A stretch of DNA of 64,000 bases from SKVR01 sp964453995 (GTDB lineage: Bacteria > Bacteroidota > Bacteroidia > Bacteroidales > UBA7960): assembly GCA_964453995.1 (NCBI GenBank), contig CAYVQC010000010.1:1-64000 (forward strand), read 5' to 3'. Of this stretch, positions 44,694-53,800 are shown in pieces (within the stretch, counting starts at the first letter, position 1; each line of letters begins with the position of its first letter). The position numbers were made by a program, and so were the translations under genes. The notes beneath the pieces were generated by a model. It ran no database searches. It was not told where the DNA came from and saw nothing but the letters and a program-made list of their open reading frames with translations.

Positions 44694-44941
44694 GGCTGGA
44701 AGTTTTATCGATGAACGACTGTGAAAAGGATCAACAGGGCATAAAAATAGTGAAAAAAATAGGATTTCGACTGCATCGGGTTGTTTTTTCCTTAGGCAAA
44801 ACACTAAATTCTCATCTTATTCTTAATTTAAAAATCTAATTTACATATCGTAATTTCCTGTATCACTCGTGTTTTAATAAGGTTCTGATCAATGAGTCTG
44901 ATGTATTTTAACATGACAATTATCTATTTTGTAGTTTTTTT

Positions 44942-44972
44942 TTTGCTTCTAACAAAATATTTTCTAAATTTG
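44942..44972 (+). promoter_or_regulatory. Strong promoter TTTG-N19-TAAATTTG
   Basis: TTTG (44942-44945), a 19-nt spacer and TAAATTTG (44965-44972) match the Bacteroidota consensus fully. The expected start near 44978 lies 435 bp before the next gene, so it makes either a long structured leader or a separate small RNA. Confidence 0.65.
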
Positions 44973-44977
44973 CCTCA

Positions 44978-45110
44978 CCAATAAACATTTTTTCCAGATT
45001 AAACATCTCCTCCCGCAAAATTAAATAAGATTGCAGATTTAACTCCCTCATAATCTGCATGTTACTAATCTACCGTAGATTGTTTCCTCCCTGCAATCTT
45101 AGATTAAAAA
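44978..45110 (+). ncRNA. Candidate structured leader or small RNA with nested AATCT/AGATT hairpins
   Basis: TAAGATTGCAG (45026-45036) pairs perfectly with CTGCAATCTTA (45091-45101). Two hairpins can form inside or instead: GCAGATT/AATCTGC (45033-45039, 45052-45058) and AATCT/AGATT (45067-45071, 45077-45081). The pentamer AATCT or its complement appears at least six times in about 80 bp. The helices partly compete, as in a switching leader. It follows a strong promoter and precedes a 1763-residue secreted protein. No U-tract closes it. The remaining sequence to the ATG (45111-45412) shows nothing further that I can support. Confidence 0.4.
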
Positions 45111-45412
45111 TTATATTTTACTCCTCCTCTCCCGGAGAAATCTTTGCAAATCAATAATTGATACTCAGGTATCATGTTTTTGTTTCAATGCAAATATTTT
45201 TTTCATGAAAATCGTCCATGCAAACTCAAAATTGAATTGGTTAGGGGCCAATATATTGCATAGTCTTTCAAAAGTAGATTTTTTTTCCTGTTTCTTTGCC
45301 TCCACTGAATTTATCGGGCAACATCATGTTGCTGCATTCCCTCCAGAACGATTAAATCCATTCTTTTTTTATTATCCAAACCTACCTTAGTATTAATCTA
45401 AAAACCAACGTT

Positions 45413-48400
45413 ATGGAGAGAAGAACCCTACTACTAATTTTTTGCTTATGGTTTTATGCGGGCCTTACAAGTGGACAGCCGGTTACCATCAGTAAAAGTG
45501 ATTCTAAAGGCACAAAGGCCGAACTTAAAAACTCTGTCAACCCAAATCAGCACAGTAGAACCCAATTCTTTACTGACAATTTGAAAGATTCAGAGACCTT
45601 TTTCACGGAAGATTTCGATGGAGATGTTTTTCCACCAACAGGCTGGAGTATTATTGCGACCCACCCTGATTCGGATTCCAACTGGCATGAAGCAACCATT
45701 GAGGAAAATTCTTTTGCAGAGGTATTGTACACCGATGCCCTGATGATGGATGAGTGGATCATTAGTCCTTCCATTGATCTCTCATCTATGGTAGCCGGAT
45801 TTATTTCCTTCCGGTTTCTGACCAGCTACTACTGGCTGGTAGACCCTTTTGATGGTGCTAACCTTATGCTTAAAGTATCCACCGACGGTGGAACAACATG
45901 GGAACAGATATGGTTTGAAGAGGACTTTGGAACCTTTTTAGATTATACGTGGTATACCGTTACACTTCCTATTGACGACTATGCAGGCGAAAGCAATGTA
46001 AAAATTGCCTTTCACTTTCTGGGAAACGATGGGGCACAAACCAATGTGGATGATATAACAGTTTTTTCGGCTGACTCCTACCAGTTAACCATGCTTGACC
46101 CCATCGGTGACGGAAGTGTAATTCCGGCTCCTGGTGTGCACGAGTATTTTGAAAACACTGAGGTAGCTTTGGGTGCAAACCCGGACTTTGGATATACCTT
46201 CAATTCATGGAATCAGGGAGATGTAACCGACACGAATGCTTCCATTACAACAATTGTAATGGATCAGGACAAAACAGTTCAGGCTACTTTTACCCAATTG
46301 AACCTGGATCTGCTTTGGCATCAGTATACTTATGGGGAAAGTGCAATCAATAGCGCTGTAATTAATGAAGACACTGAATATGAGGTAGCTGACAATTTTT
46401 CCAGCTCAGCCATTGAAAGCATTACAAAAGTAGTAGTACATGGATTACCCAGTGGAATTGCCAGCGGACCCCAAAGAGTCCTTACCTTAAGGTTTTACAG
46501 CCCTACCAAATCGGGCGAACCCGACTGGGAGAACCCTGTCTCCGAGCAAACAATTACTGCTAAAGCATATTATGTAGAACCCCTTTCCTGGAATCCTTCT
46601 TTCAATATATTTAAATATGAACTTGATTTATTAACACCAGTGGATTTACAGGAAGGCTGGATCTCGGTACAGGCCAATGATACCGGATCATTTTACTGGT
46701 TAGCTGCAGAGGAAGGAACCGGAGATGGTAATGCATGGCAAAGAATTGTAAATGCTGATGAAGACCCCAATGAAAATCTGACCATGGATTTTATGCTGGA
46801 GGTGTGGGGGGAAGGAGCTGAAATTGCTCCCGATTGCGTGCTTTATATTTCTCCCGATGATGAAGCAATTGATCAGCCAACAGATATTTCCTTATCCTGG
46901 CAGGCAAGCCCCAATGCCACTGGTTACATGCTCTACTTTGGTGAAACCCTTCCTGCTACAGGTATAGATGTTGGCAATGTAACAAGTTATAGTACATCGC
47001 TGGAATTCAGTACAACCTATTTCTGGAAGGTGGTACCTTACAATTTCATTGGCTCAGCGGAAGGTTGCCCTGCATATAGCTTCACCACTATTGATGACCC
47101 TACACAGCTTCTCCCCTGGGCTGAAGACTTCACAGGACTGGAAGCCGGAGCAATACCCACAGGCTGGAACAGAACCCATAGCAATTGGGGTGCTTTTGAC
47201 GGTAATAATGCAGGTGGTACATCTCCTGAAATGAGATTTTTTTATTCACCTTCTGCTACCGACGTTTTTAGATTGGTCTCTCCTCCGCTGCAAAGCACAG
47301 CCAAAGTAGATTATCGGCTCACATTCAAGCACCAGATTGATTTCTATGATACACCTGCAAGCTATAAAGTACAATTCTCAAACGATGGTGAAACATGGGA
47401 AACCATCTGGGAAATTATAGATCCTGTGGAAAACGTAGGACCTGAGACTGTTACAATAAATCTGAACGAATTGAATGGTATATTTTACCTGGCATGGGTA
47501 TTTGATGGATACTCATTCAATACTGATGCGTGGCATGTAGATGATATTGCAGTGGAAGAAATACCCACCGAGCCTGTTTTCTCCATCGTTCCTGATCCTG
47601 AGGGTGGAGAATTTGATTTTGGTATTATTAACATGGGAGAACAATCTGATCCTGAAAACTTTACTGTTACCAATACCGGTGATGGAGTTCTTACCATAAA
47701 CTCCGTAACTATTACCGGCGAAGATGCAGCTGATTTCATCCTCACCCTCGATCCTGAGGCTGATACCGGGCTGGGTGCAGGAGAATCCCTCTCATTCAGC
47801 ATTGTATTTGCACCTGATATAGCTGGTGCGAAAACCGCTCAACTCAATGTATCTTATGATACTGGCACAGGTTTAAAAGATCAAACATATTTGCTGGTGC
47901 TGTTGGGTGAGGCTATAGACCCAACAATCTTGCCACCTTTCGAGGTTAATTTTGATCCCTTCCCACCTGCCAACTGGACAAGGCCATATGGTATTCTTGA
48001 CGTTGAAACGGAATTTATTACTCCCATTGGATTAAACTGGGTCAGCAGCAATTTTGGTAATAATAGCTCTAATCCAAAAGCCACAAAAATAAACCTCTAT
48101 GTTTCATCCAATCCTATTTACCGGTGGTTCATGAGCCCACCCATCGATATGACTGCCAAAGGTGACGAATACCAGCTTTCATTCGATCTGGCAGTGACCG
48201 GTTATGCCAATCAAACTCCGGATCAATTGGGACCTGAAGACTATTTTGCCGTGGTTGTTTCAAGGGATGGTGGTCAAACATGGTCATCCGACGATGTCAT
48301 TTTTGAGTTGTCAGGAGCCGATTCGGATGAGATCACTCCCGGCGGGCAAACGTTTACTATAGACCTTGACGCCATTACGGGTACTATTAAACTGGGTTTC

Positions 48401-50704
48401 TATGCACAAAGGCACTCAGGAACAAATCCCGATATTGATCTTCATCTGGGCAATGTCCTGGTTAGGGTCAAACCTACGGAGCCTATTTTTTCCATAAACC
48501 CTGATTCCTGGGACTTTGGGCAGGTTGATATTGGATTTGAATCCCCCGTAAAAGAGTTTACCATTACCAATACGGGATCTGGAGTTCTTAAGATTGAACC
48601 CGAGAATGTATACCTGGAAGGAGAAGATCAATATGCATTCGGGCTTTTCAATTTTGATGAAGTGGTATCTCTGGGCGCCAATGAATCAGCAACTCTAAGT
48701 ATAATGTTTATGCCCGATGATACCAGGATATTCAATGTTAATCTTGTTATAGACGATGATTTAGCAAAAACAGTACATTATATACCTATCACAGGAGAAG
48801 GAATTTCAAAACCCTCCGGTTCAACCTGCGAAAATCCTTACCTGCTAAGCTTACCGGTAATTGATTACGTAGATAATACAGAAGATTACGGAGATAATTA
48901 TTCAAATGACTGGGTATCTCCCCCCACCAGCTATCTGAATGGTAATGACTTTGTTGCGAAGTTTACCCTTGCTGAAACCGGTTATCTCAGTGGCAGTGTT
49001 GCAGGAAGCTGGACAGGACTCATTATTGTTGAAAATTGCCCTGATCCTGTTAATGCTGCAGAGGTTCTGGCCCTTGCTACAGGATCAAACGGGGGATCTT
49101 TTTCCAATGTAACATTTGAAGATGGCACCTATTATGCAATCGTTTCAACCTACCCCTCTCCACAATTTACCGATTTTACGCTAAATCTTTCCTTTGAGCC
49201 GCTACCTGACTGTATTGCGCCCAATAACCTAACGGCTGACAATATTACCACAACAGGTGCCTCTCTTGGGTGGACAGCACTGGGAAGTGAAACCTCGTGG
49301 AACGTTGAATGGGGGTTGGCCGGTTTCGTCCAGGGCGAAGGAACCCTTGCAGCAGGAGTTACTAATCCTTATGTGCTTTCCGGACTAGATTCCGGTACCA
49401 TTTATGAGTTTTACGTTCAGGCGGTTTGCAACGGCGAAACAAGTACGTGGAGTGGACCCTTTGCCTTCAGCACACTGTGCAATCCCGTTGATTTACCGTG
49501 GGTAGAAAACTTTGATGGAGTAACCGCTCCCCAAGTACCTGCGTGCATAAGTGTAATTAACAACAACGGTGACAATTATACATGGGAAACCTCAACCCAG
49601 GATCCATACTCTTCACCAAACTCAATGGCTATTAGGTGGAATTCTTCTTTAGCTATGGATGACTGGTTCTTCTCTCCCGGTTTAAACCTTATCGCCGGAG
49701 AGACTTATGAGGTAAAGTTTTATTATTCAGTAGCGGGTATAAATTATCCCGAAAAACTAAAGGTAATGTGGGGCGATGAACCAAACGCTTCTGGCATGAC
49801 AGGTGGCATCCTTTGGAATAACGACGACCTTACCAACACAGAATATCTCGAGGCCACAGCAACTTTCACCCCTGGTGAATCAGGTATCTATTATGTTGGA
49901 TGGCATGGCTACAGCGATGCTGACCAGTTTAGAATTTATGTTGATGATATCCAAATTGATGTGGCACCTCCTGCAGGCATTACCCTCGACCTGAAAGTAA
50001 TTCTGGAAGGAGCTTTCAGTCCTGGCAAAAGTGAAATGATGCATACAATCATCAATGATGTATTACCTCTTGACCAACCCTTTGCACCCGACCTGCCCTA
50101 CTATGGCAACAACAACCCGGAATGGTACTATGAAGGTGATGAAGCAGTTGACATTATGCCGGAAAATGTTGTTGACTGGGTCCTCATCGAACTACGTGAT
50201 GCTGCAGCACCATCAGAAGCATATACCAGCACTGTGATCTCTCAAAAGGCTGCACTGCTTCTCAATACCGGAGAGATTGTATCTACAGACCTTACTATGC
50301 CTGTATTCGATGTTGAAATAAATGAAGGGCTCTATGTTGTGATTTATCATCGGAACCATCTTGCCGTCATGTCAGCAGAAGCACTTACAGAAGCAGGAGG
50401 CATCTACAGTTGGGATTTTACCCAGTCATTAGACCGGGCCTTTCATCTTTACAACAGATCTTCATACGGAGAAGGGCACAAGGAACTTGGCGAGGGTATC
50501 TTCGGAATGTATGGTGGTGATGGCGATGCCAACGGACAAATCCAGGCACAGGATAAAAATAACGTCTGGAACCTGCAGTCCGGTTTTGCCGGCTATTTCC
50601 CTGCCGACTTTGATCTTAATGGTCAGGTGCAGGCACAGGATAAAAACAATATTTGGAATGCAAACAGTGGAATTGGCACTGCCGTTCCTGGTGATTCCAA
50701 ATAG
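45413..50704 (+). CDS. Large multidomain secreted protein with dockerin-like duplicated C-terminus
   Basis: This 1763-residue protein has a signal peptide (LLLIFCLWFYAGLTSG). Domains in order: choice-of-anchor J (about 55-210; FTEDFDGDVFPPTGWSI), an InlB/Listeria-type bacterial repeat (about 222-298), a fibronectin-like domain (about 475-560), anchor J (about 565-720), an ASH/HYDIN-like choice-of-anchor D (about 722-830), anchor J (about 840-1020), anchor D (about 1022-1135), a prepeptidase-like domain (about 1140-1260), Fn3 (about 1265-1355) and anchor J (about 1360-1520). A conserved module follows (about 1525-1690; VVDWVLIELRDAAAPSEAY, YVVIYHRNHLAVMS). The C-terminus is a duplicated EF-hand/dockerin-like unit: GDANGQIQAQDKNNVWN and DLNGQVQAQDKNNIWN. 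It has no Por tail, so its route of anchoring differs from its neighbours. Likely an adhesin or matrix component. Confidence 0.85.
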   Translation: MERRTLLLIFCLWFYAGLTSGQPVTISKSDSKGTKAELKNSVNPNQHSRTQFFTDNLKDSETFFTEDFDGDVFPPTGWSIIATHPDSDSNWHEATIEENSFAEVLYTDALMMDEWIISPSIDLSSMVAGFISFRFLTSYYWLVDPFDGANLMLKVSTDGGTTWEQIWFEEDFGTFLDYTWYTVTLPIDDYAGESNVKIAFHFLGNDGAQTNVDDITVFSADSYQLTMLDPIGDGSVIPAPGVHEYFENTEVALGANPDFGYTFNSWNQGDVTDTNASITTIVMDQDKTVQATFTQLNLDLLWHQYTYGESAINSAVINEDTEYEVADNFSSSAIESITKVVVHGLPSGIASGPQRVLTLRFYSPTKSGEPDWENPVSEQTITAKAYYVEPLSWNPSFNIFKYELDLLTPVDLQEGWISVQANDTGSFYWLAAEEGTGDGNAWQRIVNADEDPNENLTMDFMLEVWGEGAEIAPDCVLYISPDDEAIDQPTDISLSWQASPNATGYMLYFGETLPATGIDVGNVTSYSTSLEFSTTYFWKVVPYNFIGSAEGCPAYSFTTIDDPTQLLPWAEDFTGLEAGAIPTGWNRTHSNWGAFDGNNAGGTSPEMRFFYSPSATDVFRLVSPPLQSTAKVDYRLTFKHQIDFYDTPASYKVQFSNDGETWETIWEIIDPVENVGPETVTINLNELNGIFYLAWVFDGYSFNTDAWHVDDIAVEEIPTEPVFSIVPDPEGGEFDFGIINMGEQSDPENFTVTNTGDGVLTINSVTITGEDAADFILTLDPEADTGLGAGESLSFSIVFAPDIAGAKTAQLNVSYDTGTGLKDQTYLLVLLGEAIDPTILPPFEVNFDPFPPANWTRPYGILDVETEFITPIGLNWVSSNFGNNSSNPKATKINLYVSSNPIYRWFMSPPIDMTAKGDEYQLSFDLAVTGYANQTPDQLGPEDYFAVVVSRDGGQTWSSDDVIFELSGADSDEITPGGQTFTIDLDAITGTIKLGFYAQRHSGTNPDIDLHLGNVLVRVKPTEPIFSINPDSWDFGQVDIGFESPVKEFTITNTGSGVLKIEPENVYLEGEDQYAFGLFNFDEVVSLGANESATLSIMFMPDDTRIFNVNLVIDDDLAKTVHYIPITGEGISKPSGSTCENPYLLSLPVIDYVDNTEDYGDNYSNDWVSPPTSYLNGNDFVAKFTLAETGYLSGSVAGSWTGLIIVENCPDPVNAAEVLALATGSNGGSFSNVTFEDGTYYAIVSTYPSPQFTDFTLNLSFEPLPDCIAPNNLTADNITTTGASLGWTALGSETSWNVEWGLAGFVQGEGTLAAGVTNPYVLSGLDSGTIYEFYVQAVCNGETSTWSGPFAFSTLCNPVDLPWVENFDGVTAPQVPACISVINNNGDNYTWETSTQDPYSSPNSMAIRWNSSLAMDDWFFSPGLNLIAGETYEVKFYYSVAGINYPEKLKVMWGDEPNASGMTGGILWNNDDLTNTEYLEATATFTPGESGIYYVGWHGYSDADQFRIYVDDIQIDVAPPAGITLDLKVILEGAFSPGKSEMMHTIINDVLPLDQPFAPDLPYYGNNNPEWYYEGDEAVDIMPENVVDWVLIELRDAAAPSEAYTSTVISQKAALLLNTGEIVSTDLTMPVFDVEINEGLYVVIYHRNHLAVMSAEALTEAGGIYSWDFTQSLDRAFHLYNRSSYGEGHKELGEGIFGMYGGDGDANGQIQAQDKNNVWNLQSGFAGYFPADFDLNGQVQAQDKNNIWNANSGIGTAVPGDSK

Positions 50705-50857
50705 CACATACCCTTGGGCAACCTGTCTGCTCGATTAGGACAGGTTGCCGTTTCAAGGGGTTTACCAGGCAAAAAGTGAAACCTTGTAAACCCAATATAA
50801 CGCTCAGTTTCTTTTGTTTTAGAATGTAAATCTATGTCAAACTAAAAATCAGTTCCT

Positions 50858-53800
50858 ATGAAAAAGATCAAACTACTGTTGTTGATATTGTTTGCCTTTA
50901 TGGCAACAACAATTGCCAACAACAAAGATTCAGATCCCTCTATGGACTTCCGCTTTGCCAATGAGCAAGTGGTAGAGGAAGGGGGAACATACTACTTCAT
51001 GTTCGATGTGCAGGTTAGGGCAAGTGTTGCAGGAACCTTCCACCGCGACATGCAGGTATATTTTGACTACAACCCCGCTGTATTTGGCAATAGTATAAAA
51101 GCCAATGATAAGATCACAGTGGAAAAGATCGGTATTATGGCAGAGGAGTTTTCCGAAAACCCCAAATATATTTGGGTAAATGAAGGAACGCCCCAAGGCT
51201 ATGGAACCGACAATACACCAACAAGGTATTACATTACCAGCGAAAGTTCTTTTTCAACCTTCGCTGCTGATGAGATGTTCCACACTGAAGTACCCACTGA
51301 CTGGGCCGGCTATATGCGCGCCAAAATTGAAATAACAAACTTTGGACATCCTGCCGGAATCCAGCTAATCGGTAGTATTGGAAATACTACTTTTATGGAT
51401 GGTGGACAATATTACCAGTCAGAAACTGCCCAACCCGTAGTATATGCCACTCCTTATGGTTACATTAACAACCTGATGGAATATATAATAACCTCAGGAG
51501 AACCCGCCGAGTATACTCTGGTAGTAGATATTAATGGCAATGGCGGAGTTCTAGTAGATGGATTATCATATACTATTCCTCTTATCTTTGAAGAAGGCAC
51601 TGTAGTAAACCTGCAGGCCGTACCAGATTCCGATTGGGAGTTTACTGGCTGGACAGGCGACCTGACTTCAGCCAATGTCAATGAAACCATCACCATGGAC
51701 GGTGACAAATTCATTGAGGCAAACTTTACTGAAATACCTCCACAGATCTACCTTCTAACCCTGCTGGTCAATCCCGAAGGAGCCGGTGAAGTAACCGGCG
51801 CAGGGGAATACGAAGAAGGTGAAATTGCCAGTGTAGATGCCGTAGCCAACGAAGGATGGGTTTTCGTAAACTGGACCGATACAGAAGACAATGTAATCTT
51901 TGAAATGCCCGCCAACGACATTCCAATGACCGAAGACCTTACCCTTGTGGCCAACTTCGTTGAAGAATTCATTCCTGAAACTTACACCCTTACCCTTATG
52001 GCAAATCCCGAAGGTGCGGGTGAAGTATTCGGTGCCGGTGAGTATGAAGAAGGTGAAATTGCCAGTGTGGATGCGGTGCCCAATGAAGGTTGGGTTTTCG
52101 TAAACTGGACCGATACAGAAGACAACATAATTTCTGAAATGCCCGCCAACGACATCCCCATGACCGCCGATCTTACCCTGATCGCCAATTTTGAGGAAAT
52201 TCCACCGCCGGTTTACACCCTCACCTTACTGGTCAATCCCGAAGGAGCCGGTGAAGTAACCGGCGCAGGGGAATACGAAGAAGGTGAAATTGCCAGTGTA
52301 GATGCCGTAGCCAACGAAGGATGGGTTTTCGTAAACTGGACCGATACAGAAGACAATGTAATCTTTGAAATGCCCGCCAACGACATTCCAATGACCGAAG
52401 ACCTTACCCTTGTGGCCAACTTCGTTGAAGAATTCATTCCTGAAACTTACACCCTTACCCTTATGGCAAATCCCGAAGGTGCGGGTGAAGTATTCGGTGC
52501 CGGTGAGTATGAAGAAGGTGAAATTGCCAGTGTGGATGCGGTGCCCAATGAAGGTTGGGTTTTCGTAAACTGGACCGATACAGAAGACAACATAATTTCT
52601 GAAATGCCCGCCAACGACATCCCCATGACCGCCGATCTTACCCTGATCGCCAATTTTGAAGAAGAACCTGTAGAGGATGAGCTTATGGTTACCATCGATG
52701 TAACCGGTGTTACCTGTCCGGGTTTTGACGACGGTAGTATTTTCGTAAGCGTTACCGGGGGAGAAAAACCTTACAACATTTGCCTTTCATACGGATGTGA
52801 TACCAAGGGTGATTTTGACAAAACACAAACTGCCGATTATGGTGGCTTAATAGCAGGCTACTATCAGATCACTATAGTTGATAACAACGGGCTTACCTAC
52901 GAAGAATGCGTCCTGGTTCCCGAGCCCGATCCAATTATGGTGGATATTGACCTTAATGTTCCCGAATGCTATGCAGAAGAAATGACAGCTACCGCAACTT
53001 ATACCATCACTGGCGGTACACCACCCTACACATTTGATGGTGAACCCGTTGATGGAAATACTGTGATGGTAGTTTATGACACCGAGGGAACCTTCAGTCA
53101 TGTGGTGGAAGATGCCAATGAGTGCGGACCTGTTGGCTTTGAAGTAACCATTTTATTCCCCACAGCCATTGAAGCATATGTGGAATATGATCCCATTCTT
53201 TGTTTTGGCGAAACAACTCTGGTTGATGTGGTTGCCATGGGCGGAACGGGAGTCCTTTCTCTTTATGATGTCGTGGAAGGTTCACTGGAGTTTGTCTCTG
53301 AACTACCCCTGGCAGAACCCCTTGCATTGGGTGCCGGTGAATACAGTTGGGTAGTGATGGATGAAAACGGGTGTGAATTTGCCCTTGAATTTGAAATTGT
53401 TCAGCCGGAAGAACTTCTAGCTGAAGTAATTTACGAACCCATCGCCTGCTATGGTGGTACAACTGAAGTCGATGTAGAAGCCATGGGTGGAACTGGTACC
53501 TTATCATTGTACGATCTTGTAGACGATGAACTTGTGTTTGTTTCTGAACTTCCGCTTGAAGATCCTCTGGTACTGGGTGCCGCTACCTACATGTGGGTAA
53601 TTATGGATGAAAACGAATGCCAGGTGTCCCTTGAATTCACCCTCTCTCAACCCGACCTGCTGGAGGCAGTAATTATCGAAGCTGTTGATCCAACATGCTT
53701 TGAGGGTACTGACGGATATGTAGTCATTGAAATATCTGGTGGCACACCACCTTACATCCCTGACTTTGGCGAACTCGATGGCAATATGCTCACCCTCAGC

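Noticed and set aside
44694..44804. 37-residue N-terminal extension of the HEAT-like repeat protein
   Set aside because: It is hydrophobic but lacks a signal-peptide cleavage pattern, and the ATG at 44693 starts a typical soluble N-terminus.
51764..52659. CRISPR-like or mobile repeat array
   Set aside because: The repeats are 431 bp, in frame and encode InlB-type domains. There are no short spaced repeats.
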